Shown: positions 15,966 to 27,766, numbered from the stretch's first letter. The stretch: DNA of 64,000 bases from an uncultured bacterium (GCA_905214625.1 CAJMMQ010000014.1:6331-70330), one strand, 5' to 3'. Program-made: numbers and translations. The notes: generated by a model not told the origin, from the sequence alone.

Positions 15966-18347
15966 ATGAACAACATAACGCAAGCATTAAAGAACCTGAC
16001 ACGCTGTGGACAGCACAACATAATAAAGATATTGTGCCTCGGCATTGGCTTTGCGCTGGCGTCGGTGCTGATAGCGAAACTGTGGTACGAGCACGAATAC
16101 GACACGTGCTACCCCGACCATGACCGCATCTACCGCATAAGCGAAAAGATAAGTCGGGGATCTGATCCGGAAGCTACATACGGCAACACGCCCGGAGGCA
16201 TAGCCACAACGCTGAAAAAATATATTCCCGAGATAGAAACGGCAACAAGAATAAACCCTGCATGCAATGATGAGGAAATGAAAATAAACGGAGAACGACG
16301 CGTCAAAGGAAACATATACGTTGTTGACTCGTGTTTCTTCAAAATGTTCCCGACCAGGATATTGGAGGGCAACGCCGACGAGGTGCTGGCAAAGCCGTAT
16401 TACTGTCTTGTGTCACGGACAATGGCCGAGCGTATGGGTGGCAACGTGATAGGACGCAAGCTAGAGCTTACTTCTATTCCGGGACTGACGATGACCATAG
16501 GTGCCGTGTATGAAGACTATCCGTGGAACTCATCTTTTCACGACTATGACGTGATGCTCTCAATGACAACACAGCGCAGCTTCAGCTACGACGGACAGGA
16601 CAACCAGGCGGGCAACGACCGCTACTACTCGTTCATAAAGGTGAGCAAGGGATGCCATCCTGAGCAGGGCGACTTTGACAATAAGGTGAACGGAATAGTA
16701 AGCAAATTTCTTGCCATACTTGAAAAGGAAGAGATAAAATTCTCGCTGAAGTTCACTCCCATATCAAAATATCACCAAGAGGACAGCTACTTCAGGCAGA
16801 CATTCCTCATGATGATGATATTAGCGGCGGTGATTCTCGCGGCAAGTGTGCTCAACTATCTGCTGATAGTGATTGGCAACACGGTTACGAGAGGACGCGA
16901 AATGGCTGTAAGAAAATGCTACGGAGCCATGCCGCGTAACATATTAGGCATAACCATGGCCGAAACACTGGTACATGTCGTGCTGGCAATGGCACTGGCC
17001 GCGGCACTGATATACGCCTGCAAAGGCTCGATAGAGACGCTGCTGTCGGCACCGGTAAGTTCGCTTTTCACGGGTAAAGGCACACTGTTCCTCGCCGTAT
17101 TGCTGATAATTGTGTTCGTTGTGAGCGCCCTGCTGCCGGGCAAAATATATAATACCGTGCCCGTAACAACGGCCTTCCGCAACTTCACCGAAAGCCGCAG
17201 ACGGTGGAAGATTGCACTGCTGGCAGTGCAATTCGTATTCGTCAGCTTCCTGGTATGCCTGTTGCTGGTTGTCAACAGACAATATTCGAGGCTCGTAGAC
17301 TTCGACCTCGGCTACTCATACGACCGCCTCGCGACAGTCAACGTAAGCCGGATAAAGGGCGAAAAGCGGAGCGCAATGGTGACCGAACTAAGCAAGATGC
17401 CTGAGATTGAAGACTGGACGGCTGTAACAGCGCCCTTGTTTTCAAACGGCGGAGGCAACAACATAGTTGACCCGGAAACAGGAGAGGAGATGTTTAATGC
17501 CAACGATCTGTACATGGCAGGCGCCAACTGTCTCGACATGTTGGGCATAAGGCTTAGGCAGGGGCGCGGATTCAACGCCAACAGCGACAGCCTGAAAGAG
17601 ATGATGATAAGTCCTGACTTCGCACAGAAGCTGAAGAACGAGAAGGGATGGAAAGACGTGACCGGGCGCAAAATACTGATAACGGAGCACAGCCAGACGG
17701 GCAAAGACCTATTCACAATCGTAGGAATTTACGACAATTTTCACGCCAACACGGCGCTCGATGATGACGGCCGCCCCACAATGATGTTCTACTCAGACCC
17801 TTACGGAGGCTACATCAACTATTTTCTGCTGAAATTTCATGACCTAACGGCAGACAACATGCAGGCAGTGCAACAACGTCTGCAACGGCTGTATCCTGAC
17901 GAAACAATCATCGTGGACAGCTACGCACGGCAGCTGAACACATGGTATGACGACGTAAAACATTTCCGCTCGGCTGTCATGATAGCTGGAATATGTGCTT
18001 TGCTCATAGCCCTGATGGGACTTATAGGCTACGTAAACGACGAGATGCAGAGGCGAAGCAAGGAAATAGCCATACGCAAGGTGAACGGCGCAACAACCAT
18101 AAACGTGCTGCGCATGATGCTGGGCAACGTGCTGCTGACTGCCGCTCCGTCGGCAATAGCAGGCGCAATTCTTGCCGGGATTGCGGCAGGCAAATGGCTT
18201 GAGGATTTCAGCGTGAAGACAAGCATGAGCCTGTGGCTCTTTGCAGTCGGCATATTTGCGGTGCTGGCCGTGATTGCCTCGACCGTAGCCCTAAACGCTT
18301 ATCGTACGGCAAATAGTAATCCTGTGAAATACCTGAAAAATGAATAG
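15966..18347 (+). CDS. MacB/FtsX-type ABC transporter permease 3
   Basis: Third permease of the operon, 793 residues, with the same layout (N-terminal helix about 20-40, MacB_PCD-like domain, helices near 280-400 including MMMILAAVILAASVLNYLL, helix near 420, second periplasmic domain, three C-terminal helices) but clearly more distant in sequence from permeases 1 and 2. The cytoplasmic loop reads KEIAIRKVNGATTINVL, and it ends in the family tail NSNPVKYLKNE. It starts 69 bases after permease 2. Three permeases with one ATPase is more than a MacB-type homodimer needs, so alternative pairings are possible. Confidence 0.88.
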   Translation: MNNITQALKNLTRCGQHNIIKILCLGIGFALASVLIAKLWYEHEYDTCYPDHDRIYRISEKISRGSDPEATYGNTPGGIATTLKKYIPEIETATRINPACNDEEMKINGERRVKGNIYVVDSCFFKMFPTRILEGNADEVLAKPYYCLVSRTMAERMGGNVIGRKLELTSIPGLTMTIGAVYEDYPWNSSFHDYDVMLSMTTQRSFSYDGQDNQAGNDRYYSFIKVSKGCHPEQGDFDNKVNGIVSKFLAILEKEEIKFSLKFTPISKYHQEDSYFRQTFLMMMILAAVILAASVLNYLLIVIGNTVTRGREMAVRKCYGAMPRNILGITMAETLVHVVLAMALAAALIYACKGSIETLLSAPVSSLFTGKGTLFLAVLLIIVFVVSALLPGKIYNTVPVTTAFRNFTESRRRWKIALLAVQFVFVSFLVCLLLVVNRQYSRLVDFDLGYSYDRLATVNVSRIKGEKRSAMVTELSKMPEIEDWTAVTAPLFSNGGGNNIVDPETGEEMFNANDLYMAGANCLDMLGIRLRQGRGFNANSDSLKEMMISPDFAQKLKNEKGWKDVTGRKILITEHSQTGKDLFTIVGIYDNFHANTALDDDGRPTMMFYSDPYGGYINYFLLKFHDLTADNMQAVQQRLQRLYPDETIIVDSYARQLNTWYDDVKHFRSAVMIAGICALLIALMGLIGYVNDEMQRRSKEIAIRKVNGATTINVLRMMLGNVLLTAAPSAIAGAILAGIAAGKWLEDFSVKTSMSLWLFAVGIFAVLAVIASTVALNAYRTANSNPVKYLKNE

Positions 18348-18454
18348 GCGCTACGGCCTTAAAAACAGACATTGAGAATAAAAATAGAAACAATTAAATA
18401 AACCAAGTTCCTGAATACGGTGAAAGCCACGCGGGAGCATAAAAAGAACAGAAT

Positions 18455-19117
18455 ATGATAAAAGTAGAAAATCTTAGCAAGTCATTCCGCACGGAAGAGG
18501 TGGAGACTATAGCGCTTGACAACGTAACATTTAGCGTGGAAGACGGTGAGTTTGTGGCAATAATGGGCCCTTCGGGATGCGGCAAGTCTACGTTGCTGAA
18601 CATTCTCGGACTGCTGGACAACCCTACCTCGGGACAATACTGGCTCGACGGCCAAGAGGTGTCGCTACTGAAAGAGAAAGACCGCACTGGCATACGCAAG
18701 GGACAAATAGGCTTTGTGTTCCAGAGCTTCAACCTCATTGACGAACTCAACGTGGAGGAGAACATAGAGCTGCCCCTGACATATCTGAAGGTAGGCAGGG
18801 CTGAAAGAAAACAGAAGGTACAGGATGTGATGAAACGCATGGGCATTACTCACCGTGCAAAGCACTTTCCGCATCAGCTCTCTGGCGGTCAGCAGCAGAG
18901 AGTGGCAATAGCCCGTGCCGTTGTATTCGGCCCGAAACTGATATTGGCCGACGAGCCTACGGGTAACCTTGACTCAAAAAACGGCGCTGAAGTGATGCGC
19001 CTGCTGACCGAGCTTAACCAGGACGGCACGGCAATAGTGATGGTTACCCACAACGAGCACGACGCAAAGATAGCCCATAGGACAATACGTCTTTTTGACG
19101 GAAAGATTGTTGAGTAA
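18455..19117 (+). CDS. ABC transporter ATP-binding protein, LolD/MacB type
   Basis: ATPase that should power the permeases. The 220 residues form one complete nucleotide-binding domain: Walker A GPSGCGKST (about 39-47), Q-loop FVFQSFNLIDE (about 87), signature LSGGQQQR (about 142), Walker B LILADEPTGNLD (about 161-172) and H-loop MVTHNEHDA (about 197). The length and EPTGNLDS are typical of the LolD/FtsE/MacB group, which pairs with FtsX-type permeases. It is the last gene of the operon; a bidirectional terminator follows at 19272. Confidence 0.95.
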   Translation: MIKVENLSKSFRTEEVETIALDNVTFSVEDGEFVAIMGPSGCGKSTLLNILGLLDNPTSGQYWLDGQEVSLLKEKDRTGIRKGQIGFVFQSFNLIDELNVEENIELPLTYLKVGRAERKQKVQDVMKRMGITHRAKHFPHQLSGGQQQRVAIARAVVFGPKLILADEPTGNLDSKNGAEVMRLLTELNQDGTAIVMVTHNEHDAKIAHRTIRLFDGKIVE

Positions 19118-19271
19118 ATATAATACAAAAACAATATGAAGATACTGTAATAAAATGTGATTCTATGACAAATTAAAAAAAATTTCATTCACTATGTATT
19201 AAACCACGTCTTTACAGGAAATCCAAATTTACTCTATGATTTTAAATTCTAGATAATATTTAAATTAAAAG

Positions 19272-19308
19272 GAGACCATTTCATATTCAAAACGAAATGG
19301 TCTCTTTT
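19272..19308. terminator. Bidirectional terminator between the ABC operon and clpC
   Basis: GAGACCATTTC (19272-19282) and GAAATGGTCTC (19294-19304) form a perfect 11-bp stem. T4 follows on the plus strand and A4 precedes, so it can serve both convergent genes. Confidence 0.88.
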
Positions 19309-19342
19309 ATCCAATGAATAATTTTAAAATAAAATTCAGTAA

Positions 19343-21895
19343 CTAATTAGCATTTTCAATTCTAAAAGAAAGGACATCCTTATCTGCTTCTTTTTCAATA
19401 ATAATGATATCGTTCTCTTTTAACTTACCATCCAACAACAATTCGCAGATACCATCTTCTATGTAATTTTGTATTGCACGTTTTAATGGTCGCGCACCAA
19501 ACTGCACATCATATCCTTTCAATGCCACAAATTCTTTAGCATCATCAGACAGCTTAACATTATAACCCAATTCCTTCGTGCGTTCAAAAAGTCCACGGAG
19601 TTCAATGTCAATAATCTTTTTGATGGCATTGAGATCTAGCTGATCGAATGTTATAATCTCATCAAGACGATTCAAGAATTCTGGACTAAACTGCTTGCTT
19701 AAACTTTTTTGTATAATGCTTCTGGCGTATTCCTTGTCAGTTTCATTTATATTTGTACTGTTTATGCCCCCGGCGTTAAATCCTACACCTCGGCCAAATT
19801 CTTTCAACTGACGCGTACCGGCATTGCTTGTCATTATAATTACCGTATTACGGAAATCTATCAACCTGCCATTTCCGTCAGTGAGCCGTCCCTCATCGAG
19901 CACCTGCAGCAACATATTAAATACGTTTCCATGCGCTTTCTCTATTTCATCAAGCAATACTATTGAATAAGGATGACGCCGCACTTTTTCTGTTAATTGT
20001 CCACCCTCTTCATATCCAACATACCCCGGAGGCGCACCTACGAGACGAGACGTATTGAAACTTTCACTGTATTCGCTCATGTCAATACGAATCAGTGCAT
20101 CTGAACTGCCAAACATATACTCCGCAAGTTTCTTTGCCAAATATGTCTTACCTACTCCAGTTGGTCCAAGAAACATGAAAGCACCTATAGGATGATTTTT
20201 TTCTTTTAACCCCACACGGTTACGCTGTATGGCTTTTACCATTTTCTCTATAGCCTTGTCCTGTGCAATAACAGCAGCCTTAAGATCATCTCCCATATTT
20301 CTGAGCCTTACGCTTTCTGCCTCTGCCATCCTTTGTACAGGCACACCGGTTATCATTGAAACAACCTCTGTAACATCATTTTCGGTTATTTCATCACGAC
20401 TTCCGATTTCATTATTAGCCCACTTTTCTTGCAATTCAGAAAGTTCTGCCTCCAGTTCCGTCTGTTTATCTCTATAGCTTGCAGCTAACTCAAAATTTTG
20501 GTTTCTAACAGCAGCCTGCTTCTTTCCTTTAATAAAGTTTATTTCTTTTTCCTTTTCACCTATTTCTGGAGGCATTTGCGCATGCTGTAAATGCACACGT
20601 GCCCCAACTTCATCAAGCACATCAATAGCCTTATCTGGGAAGAATCTGTCTGTTACGTATCTTTCTGTCAATTTGACACACGCCAATATGGCATCATCAG
20701 TGTAAGTTACATGATGGTGATTCTCATACCGTTCCTTTATATTATTTAGAATTACCGTGGTTTCTTCTGCCGTTGTCGGCTCAACAATAATCTTCTGGAA
20801 CCTTCGTTCTAAAGCCCCATCTTTTTCAATAGAATTGCGATATTCATTCAAGGTTGTTGCACCAATACACTGTATTGTCCCTCGCGCCAATGCAGGTTTA
20901 AGTATATTTGCAGCATCCATCGACCCGGGCGTAGAACCAGCTCCAACAAGTGTATGTATCTCATCTATAAAGATGATTACATCAGGATTTTGTTCTATTT
21001 CCTTTATCAATGCCCGTATGCGTTCTTCAAACTGTCCACGATACTTGGTTCCTGCAACTATCGCTGTCATGTCAAGATTTATAATACGCTTATTAAACAA
21101 GACGGGAGATGTATGATGCTTATTGATAAGTTGTGCCAATCCTTCAACTATGGCACTCTTACCAACTCCAGGTTCACCTATTAATATAGGGTTATTTTTC
21201 TTTCTGCGACACAATATCTCTATTACACGCTGAATTTCACGTTCCCTTCCTACTACAGGATCAAGTTTACCTTCAGATGCGCATTTTGTAAGATCTGTAC
21301 CAAAACTATCCAAAACAGGTGTCTTTCCTTGACTCCTATGTACACTTGTTGTGGTACCCTGCTGGTTAGACTTTTGCGAATTTCCACCGTTAATGCTAAG
21401 CATTCCGTCTTCATCTTCCTCCTTTTCAGGCATATCTATACCATCTTTTGTATAGCCTGCTTTCTGTTGGAAATAGGCTAATGCATCTTCGTAATTCATG
21501 TTGTTAAATTCTAATACCTCTTTTGCTCCATTATTTGCATGGTCATGCAAAATGGCCAATAATAAATGTTGTTCATCAACCATCTGTCGTGATTGAATAC
21601 GAGCCTCAAGCACTGCCAGTTTAAGTATATTGCTTGCTTTTTCATTTAAAACAAGCTCACGCGTATTTAAAGGTTGCATAAAATCATCTTCACGAACTTT
21701 CTGTTCCAATTCGCTTTTTACTGATTGACAATTTATATCTAATTTTAAAAATAATTCATGCACGGGGCCTGTCTTGTCACGCAGTATTCCAAGCAACAAG
21801 TGCTCCGGCCCTACTGACCTGCTGGCAAGTCTGGCTGCTTCTTCTCTACTGAAGGCCAGAATCTGTGATACCTTTGGTGAAAACTGACTGGTCAT
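19343..21895 (-). CDS. clpC: ATP-dependent Clp protease ATP-binding subunit ClpC
   Basis: Hsp100 unfoldase that feeds substrates to ClpP. In 850 residues: two Clp_N repeats (about 1-150), a first AAA+ module (Walker [10 protein letters not shown] about 240; Walker [12 protein letters not shown]), a UVR-like coiled middle segment (about 425-470, [12 protein letters not shown]), a second AAA+ module (GPTGVGKTY about 565; [10 protein letters not shown]) and the ClpB-type D2-small domain. The Clp_N pair plus UVR-like linker distinguishes ClpC from ClpB and ClpA. It has its own promoter and is convergent with the ABC operon. A typical housekeeping and stress gene. Confidence 0.93.
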   Translation of the reverse strand: MTSQFSPKVSQILAFSREEAARLASRSVGPEHLLLGILRDKTGPVHELFLKLDINCQSVKSELEQKVREDDFMQPLNTRELVLNEKASNILKLAVLEARIQSRQMVDEQHLLLAILHDHANNGAKEVLEFNNMNYEDALAYFQQKAGYTKDGIDMPEKEEDEDGMLSINGGNSQKSNQQGTTTSVHRSQGKTPVLDSFGTDLTKCASEGKLDPVVGREREIQRVIEILCRRKKNNPILIGEPGVGKSAIVEGLAQLINKHHTSPVLFNKRIINLDMTAIVAGTKYRGQFEERIRALIKEIEQNPDVIIFIDEIHTLVGAGSTPGSMDAANILKPALARGTIQCIGATTLNEYRNSIEKDGALERRFQKIIVEPTTAEETTVILNNIKERYENHHHVTYTDDAILACVKLTERYVTDRFFPDKAIDVLDEVGARVHLQHAQMPPEIGEKEKEINFIKGKKQAAVRNQNFELAASYRDKQTELEAELSELQEKWANNEIGSRDEITENDVTEVVSMITGVPVQRMAEAESVRLRNMGDDLKAAVIAQDKAIEKMVKAIQRNRVGLKEKNHPIGAFMFLGPTGVGKTYLAKKLAEYMFGSSDALIRIDMSEYSESFNTSRLVGAPPGYVGYEEGGQLTEKVRRHPYSIVLLDEIEKAHGNVFNMLLQVLDEGRLTDGNGRLIDFRNTVIIMTSNAGTRQLKEFGRGVGFNAGGINSTNINETDKEYARSIIQKSLSKQFSPEFLNRLDEIITFDQLDLNAIKKIIDIELRGLFERTKELGYNVKLSDDAKEFVALKGYDVQFGARPLKRAIQNYIEDGICELLLDGKLKENDIIIIEKEADKDVLSFRIENAN

Positions 21896-21931
21896 GTGTT
21901 ATTTTATTTATTGTAATAATTAATATGTGTG

Positions 21932-21959
21932 CAAAGATAAACATTTTATTTCATACAAA
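21932..21959 (-). promoter_or_regulatory. clpC promoter
   Basis: On the minus strand TATCTTTG lies at 21939-21932 and TTTG at 21959-21956 (spacing 16, shorter than usual). The leader is about 33 bases. Confidence 0.55.
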
Positions 21960-22140
21960 TATTATGCCATGTCTCATTTTCACAATTATACATTAAATCA
22001 GCGTAATTTATATTAAGGAACCGCATAATAAGATAAACAATTATCAGTAAGTATTTTGCACATATTTATTCATCATCAAATTTATACAATAATCATAAAT
22101 CAATAAAACCCTGTATTTCTTAAAAATATATAATACAAAA

Positions 22141-22171
22141 TTTGTTTTTGTATGAATTTTTATTATCTTTG
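22141..22171 (+). promoter_or_regulatory. Promoter of the glycogen operon
   Basis: TTTG (22141-22144), 19 bases, TATCTTTG (22164-22171): a full match to the Bacteroidota vegetative promoter. It fixes the gene start at 22193, because upstream in-frame codons lie within the promoter. Confidence 0.8.
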
Positions 22172-22192
22172 CGCCCATATTTCAAAAGAGTT

Positions 22193-23887
22193 ATGGCAAC
22201 AAAATTATTAACACCAGATTATATTTTTGAATCTAGTTGGGAAGTTTGCAATAAAGTCGGAGGTATATATACAGTTCTTTCTACAAGAGCAAAAACCTTG
22301 CAGAATCTGCTGAAAGACAGAATTATTTTCATCGGTCCAGATAATAATAATGAAAACCCTTATTTCATAGAAGACAATAAACTGTTTTCTGAATGGAACG
22401 CACAAACTAAAAAAGAAGGACTTGCTCTTAGGACAGGAAGATGGAATGTACCAGGACAGCCTATTGCAATATTAGTGAATTTCAACCAATATTATGAGGA
22501 TAAAAACGCTATTTATACCTGGTTATGGGAACATTATCAAGTTGACAGTCTTCATGCTTATGGAGATTATGACGAAGCGTCAATGTTCTCATATGCTGCA
22601 GCTAAAACAGTAGAAAGTTTTTATAACTTCTACCTTAACGAATCAAAAAAGGTAATATATCATGGGAATGAATGGATGACAGGTTTAGGTCTTCTCTATT
22701 TAAACTATAAACTTCCACAAATCGCAACTGTCTTTACTACCCACGCTACAAGTATAGGAAGAAGCATTGCCGGAAACAACAAGCCATTATATGACTATCT
22801 TTTTGCTTACAATGGCGACCAAATGGCAGGTGAACTCAACATGCAGAGTAAACATTCTATAGAAAAACAAGCTGCAAAATACACGGATTGTTTCACTACA
22901 GTAAGTGAGATTACTGCAAACGAATGTAAAGAATTACTAGATAAGCCCGTTGATTTTATTTTGCCAAATGGTTTTGAGAATGATTTTGTACCAAAGGGAG
23001 CAGAATTTACTAAAAAAAGGAAGATTGCACGTAAACATGTCCTAGATGTAGCAAATGCACTTCTTGGAACAGACTTGGACGACTCAACGCTCATTGTTTC
23101 TACAAGCGGGCGATATGAATTTAGGAACAAAGGCGTAGATGTGTATATTGAAGCAATGAACAGACTGCTCAGAGACAATCGTCTTAAAAAGAATATTCTT
23201 GCCTTTATCGAAGTTCCCGGCTGGGTTGGCGAACCACGTGAAGACCTCAAGGAGCGCATAAAATCAGGAAACAAATATGACACGCCTCTGCCTGTACCGA
23301 TGATAACACACTGGCTTCAGAACATGAGCCAAGACAACGTGTTGGGAATGTTGAAGTTCTTGGATATGCAAAACAGAAATGACGACAAAGTAAAACTTAT
23401 ATTCTTACCTTGCTATCTTAACGGCTCTGACGGTATTTTCAACATGAAATACTATGATTTAGTTCTTGGTAATGATCTTTGTATATATCCATCATATTAT
23501 GAGCCTTGGGGGTATACACCTTTAGAGGCAATAGCATTCAAAGTGCCATGCATTACATCTGATTTAGCCGGTTTTGGCCTTTGGGCCAACTCTGAATTTG
23601 GCAGATATGGAGAAATAACAGACGGTGTAAAAGTTATTCATCGTACCGACTACAATTATTCAGAAGTTGCGGATAAAATAAAAGACACTGTTGCGGAATT
23701 TTCAAATATGCCAGATAGTGAAATAAAGAACGCACGTAATAATGCAGAAAAACTTTCAAAGAAAGCTCTTTGGAATAATTTTATAAAATATTATTATCAA
23801 GCATACGATTTTGCACTTAGACGTGCCGAATCAAGAAAGCATGAGAATATTAAAACAGGAAAAAATTTAAAATCAAATAAACAATGA
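22193..23887 (+). CDS. Glycogen synthase, GT3 (eukaryotic-type) family
   Basis: Predicted to extend alpha-1,4-glucan from a nucleotide sugar. At 564 residues it lacks the GlgA (GT5) N-terminus; instead it opens with [22 protein letters not shown], the GT3 signature found in animal and fungal glycogen synthases. Other family segments are [40 protein letters not shown], and in the C-lobe [28 protein letters not shown] with the conserved Glu pair region. The start at 22193 follows the promoter by about 18 transcribed bases. The stop overlaps the next ATG in an ATGA, so synthase and phosphorylase are made together. The donor (UDP- or ADP-glucose) cannot be read from the sequence. Confidence 0.9.
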   Translation: MATKLLTPDYIFESSWEVCNKVGGIYTVLSTRAKTLQNLLKDRIIFIGPDNNNENPYFIEDNKLFSEWNAQTKKEGLALRTGRWNVPGQPIAILVNFNQYYEDKNAIYTWLWEHYQVDSLHAYGDYDEASMFSYAAAKTVESFYNFYLNESKKVIYHGNEWMTGLGLLYLNYKLPQIATVFTTHATSIGRSIAGNNKPLYDYLFAYNGDQMAGELNMQSKHSIEKQAAKYTDCFTTVSEITANECKELLDKPVDFILPNGFENDFVPKGAEFTKKRKIARKHVLDVANALLGTDLDDSTLIVSTSGRYEFRNKGVDVYIEAMNRLLRDNRLKKNILAFIEVPGWVGEPREDLKERIKSGNKYDTPLPVPMITHWLQNMSQDNVLGMLKFLDMQNRNDDKVKLIFLPCYLNGSDGIFNMKYYDLVLGNDLCIYPSYYEPWGYTPLEAIAFKVPCITSDLAGFGLWANSEFGRYGEITDGVKVIHRTDYNYSEVADKIKDTVAEFSNMPDSEIKNARNNAEKLSKKALWNNFIKYYYQAYDFALRRAESRKHENIKTGKNLKSNKQ

Positions 23888-26442
23888 AAATCAAAGCAGA
23901 TTATGTAAACGCTCCTCAATGGAGAGAATTAACTGTAAAATCAAGATTACCAGAACAATTAAAATGTTTGGATGAACTTGCTCACAACATGTGGTGGGCT
24001 TGGAATTATGAAGCAAGAGACTTATGGCGCAGCTTGGACGAAAAGCTTTATGAGGAAGTTGGCCATAATCCTGTTGTATTACTTGAGCGTCTTAGCTATG
24101 ACAGAAAAGAGGAAATTGTCAATAACAAGTCGATAATGAAACAAGTTAAAGACGTATATTCACAATTCCGCAAATATATGGACGTAAAGCCAAACTCAAA
24201 ACGTCCATCTGTAGCATACTTCAGTATGGAATATGGTCTTAACCAAGTTTTAAAAATATATTCAGGCGGTTTAGGAATGCTTGCAGGCGACTATCTTAAA
24301 GAGGCATCTGACAGCAATGTAGACATGTGCGCAGTTGGTTTCCTTTATCGATACGGCTATTTCAAACAGTCCCTTAGCATGGACGGACAGCAAATAGCCA
24401 ACTACGAAGCACAAAATTTCAATTCGTTACCTATTGTGCGTCAGCTTGATGCAAACGGCAATCCTCTGGTTGTTGATGTTCCATATATGAACTATCAGGT
24501 GCATGCATATGTATGGAGAGTTAACGTAGGACGAATCCCACTCTATTTGCTCGATACGGACAATGAAATGAACTCTGACTTTGATAAACCAATTACTCAC
24601 TCATTATATGGAGGTGATTGGGAAAATCGTTTAAAACAAGAAATATTGTTAGGTATAGGTGGTATCTTAACATTAAAAAGACTTGGAATTAAGAAACAAA
24701 TATACCATTGCAACGAGGGACATGCTGCTTTATGTAACCTGCAACGCTTATGCGATTATGTTCAAAGTGGCCTCACGTTTAATCAAGCAATAGAATTGGT
24801 TCGTGCATCATCACTATATACCGTCCACACTCCGGTTCCTGCAGGCCATGATTACTTTGACGAAGGTCTGTTTGGCAAATATATGGGTGGCTATCCTTCT
24901 ATTCTCGGAATCACGTGGGACGAATTCATCGGTATGGGACGCACCAATCCTGATGACCACAGTGAAAAATTCTGTATGTCTACATTTGCCTGCAATACAT
25001 GCCAAGAGGTTAACGGCGTAAGTAAACTTCATGGATGGGTTAGCCAAAAAATGTTCTCGGGCATATGGAAAGGCTATTATCCTGAAGAGAATCATGTTGG
25101 TTATGTTACTAACGGTGTTCATTTCCCGACATGGGCTGCAACAGAATGGCGTAAATTATACGCAAAGTATTTTGACTCATCTTTTATGTCAGACCAAAGC
25201 AACGAAAGTATCTGGCATGCAATATATAAAGTTCCCGATAATGTCATTTGGGATACACGTATGGCATTAAAGAAGAAACTTACAGACTACATACGTGATA
25301 AGTTCCGTGAAACGTGGCTTAAAAATCAAGGTGATCCGTCACGAGTTGTATCTTTGCTGGAAAAAATCAATCCAAATGCCTTAATGATAGGCTTCTGTCG
25401 CAGATTTGCCACATATAAGCGTGCACATCTTTTGTTTACAGACCTCGATCGTCTCGCAAAGATTGTCAACGACCCTGAGCATCCTGTTCAGTTCTTATTC
25501 TCTGGAAAAGCTCACCCTGCCGATGGTGCCGGACAAGGACTAATAAAGAAAATATTTGAAATCAGCCAGCGTCCTGAGTTCCTCGGCAAGATAATCTTCC
25601 TCGAGGATTACGACATGCAGCTTGCACGCCGTCTTGTTTCAGGTGTAGATATTTGGATGAACACGCCTACACGTCCGCTTGAAGCATCTGGCACATCTGG
25701 TGAAAAAGCTGAAATGAACGGTGTTGTCAATTTATCTGTTCTCGACGGATGGTGGCTCGAAGGATACCGCGAAGGAGCCGGTTGGGCACTTACAGAGAAA
25801 CGTACATATAAGAATCAGGGATATCAAGATCAGCTTGACGCTGCAACAATTTACGGTCTGTTAGAAAATGAAATAATACCTTTGTACTATAACAAGAACG
25901 AAAATGGATATAGCGAAGGTTGGATTAAGGTGATAAAGAACTCTATCGCTACAATTGCTCCTCATTATACAATGAAAAGACAATTGGACGATTATTATGA
26001 AAAGTTCTATACAAAAGAGGCTATCCGTTTCAATAAACTTTCTGCAAATGACAACCGTTTGGCAAAAGATATTGCACAATGGAAAGAAAGTGTTGCAGAA
26101 CGCTGGGACTCTATACACGTTGTATCAAAAGAATCTATGTTCCCCAATACGGGTCTTGAGACTGGCGTTACATACAAAATCAAATACGTAATTGACGAGC
26201 AAGGATTAAATGATGCAATAGGACTTGAATTTGTTTCATTATCAGTGGACAAGAATGGAGAAGACCGAATATCAAACGTGTTCCCATTCAAACTCATTGG
26301 TCACGAAGGTAACTTATATACATTTGAAGCCACTGTGGAAGCATCTGAAGCCGGAACATATAAAGCTGCAGTAAGAATGTATCCGAAAAATGCAGCTCTA
26401 CCCCACCGTCAGGATTTCTGTTATGTAAAATGGCTTGATTAA
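23884..26442 (+). CDS. glgP: Alpha-glucan phosphorylase (GT35)
   Basis: Releases glucose 1-phosphate from glycogen using pyridoxal phosphate. The 852 residues belong to the shorter-core alpha-glucan phosphorylase subgroup: an N-terminal DUF3417-like domain (about 1-110; [16 protein letters not shown]), [28 protein letters not shown] (about 115-142), CNEGHAAL, and the PLP loop [14 protein letters not shown] with the cofactor lysine at residue 608. The C-terminal 90 residues carry an extra beta-rich region. ATGA overlap with the synthase shows strict coupling. A palindrome and a strong terminator follow. Confidence 0.93.
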   Translation: MKIKADYVNAPQWRELTVKSRLPEQLKCLDELAHNMWWAWNYEARDLWRSLDEKLYEEVGHNPVVLLERLSYDRKEEIVNNKSIMKQVKDVYSQFRKYMDVKPNSKRPSVAYFSMEYGLNQVLKIYSGGLGMLAGDYLKEASDSNVDMCAVGFLYRYGYFKQSLSMDGQQIANYEAQNFNSLPIVRQLDANGNPLVVDVPYMNYQVHAYVWRVNVGRIPLYLLDTDNEMNSDFDKPITHSLYGGDWENRLKQEILLGIGGILTLKRLGIKKQIYHCNEGHAALCNLQRLCDYVQSGLTFNQAIELVRASSLYTVHTPVPAGHDYFDEGLFGKYMGGYPSILGITWDEFIGMGRTNPDDHSEKFCMSTFACNTCQEVNGVSKLHGWVSQKMFSGIWKGYYPEENHVGYVTNGVHFPTWAATEWRKLYAKYFDSSFMSDQSNESIWHAIYKVPDNVIWDTRMALKKKLTDYIRDKFRETWLKNQGDPSRVVSLLEKINPNALMIGFCRRFATYKRAHLLFTDLDRLAKIVNDPEHPVQFLFSGKAHPADGAGQGLIKKIFEISQRPEFLGKIIFLEDYDMQLARRLVSGVDIWMNTPTRPLEASGTSGEKAEMNGVVNLSVLDGWWLEGYREGAGWALTEKRTYKNQGYQDQLDAATIYGLLENEIIPLYYNKNENGYSEGWIKVIKNSIATIAPHYTMKRQLDDYYEKFYTKEAIRFNKLSANDNRLAKDIAQWKESVAERWDSIHVVSKESMFPNTGLETGVTYKIKYVIDEQGLNDAIGLEFVSLSVDKNGEDRISNVFPFKLIGHEGNLYTFEATVEASEAGTYKAAVRMYPKNAALPHRQDFCYVKWLD

Positions 26443-26463
26443 TAATCAGTTATTGAATAGAAA

Positions 26464-26493
26464 ATAAATTTAAGGTTATCAGCTTAAATTTAT
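26464..26493. repeat. Perfect inverted repeat after glgP
   Basis: ATAAATTTAAG (26464-26474) and CTTAAATTTAT (26483-26493) are exact inverted copies around an eight-base loop. It is AT-only apart from the tips and lies between the glgP stop and the terminator; it may stabilise the mRNA end or be chance in AT-rich DNA. Confidence 0.5.
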
Positions 26494-26502
26494 ATACAAT
26501 GA

Positions 26503-26562
26503 CAAATCTCCTTATTCTTGCCTTATTAAAATATTTGGCAGAATAAGGAGATTGTTATTTTT
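26503..26562 (+). terminator. Terminator of the glycogen operon
   Basis: CAAATCTCCTTATTCTTGCC (26503-26522) pairs with the arm at 26537-26554 (GGCAGAATAAGGAGATTG), with one bulged T and an imperfect base. A T-rich tail (26555-26562) follows. Confidence 0.85.
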
Positions 26563-26595
26563 ATATTACAGTCAAAAACCTGTTAATTTATCATG

Positions 26596-26705
26596 TGCAT
26601 AAAGCATATAACCTTTATGCAAAATACGGCAAATTGCATCATAAAAGGTATCCTTTTACACCCACAAATGCCATCTTTTGCAAGACAAAATGCATACCTT
26701 TACAT
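26596..26705. repeat. 22-bp palindromic-unit array, class 1 (copy 3)
   Basis: Five consecutive 22-bp units start at 26596, 26618, 26640, 26662 and 26684. The third is closest to the ideal GCAAAAGG/CCTTTTGC pair. The array lies in the 515-base gap between the convergent ends of glgP and the ECF sigma gene. Between it and the sigma-gene terminator (26706-26870) I see nothing. Confidence 0.8.
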
Positions 26706-26871
26706 ATAGTATAATCATATGTTTTCAAAGAAGTTGCCACTCATCATGCACATCCATAAATTCCTGATTAATAGTACCTTACAGTGTGATAAGTAAACAT
26801 ATCCATTCATAGCACAAGAATAAGTTTATCCTCTCCTTTTGGTAGACTTCAAACATTATCCAAAATTTGTA

Positions 26872-26916
26872 AAAGAAAAAGCCCTACGCATTCATAATCA
26901 CTACGAAGCGAGGGCT
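26872..26916 (-). terminator. Terminator of the ECF sigma gene
   Basis: On the minus strand AGCCCT-CGC (from 26916) pairs with GCG-(T)-AGGGCT (ending 26880) with one bulge, followed by a T-rich run (complement of 26872-26880). It lies about 45 bases past the stop. Confidence 0.7.
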
Positions 26917-26957
26917 AATACCTTAAAATAACCTACCGAATTTATCATTAAACATTA

Positions 26958-27473
26958 TCATGCCAACATTTTACTCATATATTTTCTTATAACCTTACGT
27001 GCACTACCTAATTTATTTTCAACACTTTTATAATTCATTTTTAATGTTTTGGATATCTCTGAAACAGCCAAATCATCATATACGTTCATTCTATAAATTT
27101 TACGTTGATTCTCATTCAATTTCTGAATACCACAATCAAGAACTTCTATTATTTCTTCAAACGAGTAGCTTGAACATTCATTAAATGAATCCTTTCCAGT
27201 TTTCGATACAACATAATACGAATAGTCATCAACATATTTTTTATGTCTGTAATAATCATATATAAGATTTCTGGCTATCGTATAAACCAAATTTGACAAA
27301 CTTTCCTCAGTTACAATCCGGTCTATTGACAACAACTTAATAAATACATTCTGTACGATGTCATCGGCATACTCAGTCTCTTTGATTCTGCTTACAACGA
27401 AAGCACGCAAATCATCAAAGTGTTCTGTATAATATTTGCCAATTGTAGTAAATTTAGTTTCGAGTTTTTCCAT
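26958..27473 (-). CDS. ECF-type RNA polymerase sigma factor
   Basis: Alternative sigma-70 family factor of the extracytoplasmic-function group, 171 residues. Region 2 spans about 15-85 (FDDLRAFVVSRI, YADDIVQNVFIKLL, LVYTIARNLIYDYYR) and region 4 about 115-168 (LNENQRKIYRMNVYDDLAVSEISKTLKMNYKSVENKLGSARKVI) with a clear helix-turn-helix. There is no adjacent anti-sigma (FecR-like) gene. It lies 293 bases downstream of the secreted-protein genes, on the same strand, with its own -7 box. The link to the CHAT genes is positional only. Confidence 0.92.
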   Translation of the reverse strand: MEKLETKFTTIGKYYTEHFDDLRAFVVSRIKETEYADDIVQNVFIKLLSIDRIVTEESLSNLVYTIARNLIYDYYRHKKYVDDYSYYVVSKTGKDSFNECSSYSFEEIIEVLDCGIQKLNENQRKIYRMNVYDDLAVSEISKTLKMNYKSVENKLGSARKVIRKYMSKMLA

Positions 27474-27497
27474 AGCTGCACATTAGCTTTATATTTG

Positions 27498-27505
27498 CAA
27501 AGATA
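27498..27505 (-). promoter_or_regulatory. -7 box of the ECF sigma gene
   Basis: Reads TATCTTTG on the minus strand, about 21 transcribed bases before the ATG. No clear -33 TTTG. A weak hairpin in the same gap (TGTGCC 27703-27708 with GGCACA 27724-27729) may end the upstream transcript. Confidence 0.55.
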
Positions 27506-27766
27506 CATTTTTTCTGATTAGACTAAAAAAGAATTAATCTATTTATTCCCATCATACACAAATTCAAATTATTTTGAAACATCCACACAAGTTATAAACA
27601 AATAGCCGACATAATTATTTACTTATAGTAAACCAAAGCATAAAATACCATAACGTTCAACTTAAATAAATGTCATTTGATTATGTAAATATCAAACACA
27701 CATGTGCCATTATTTTTATAAACGGCACAAAAATGTTTCATAAAACGTAAAATAAAAATATTTATA

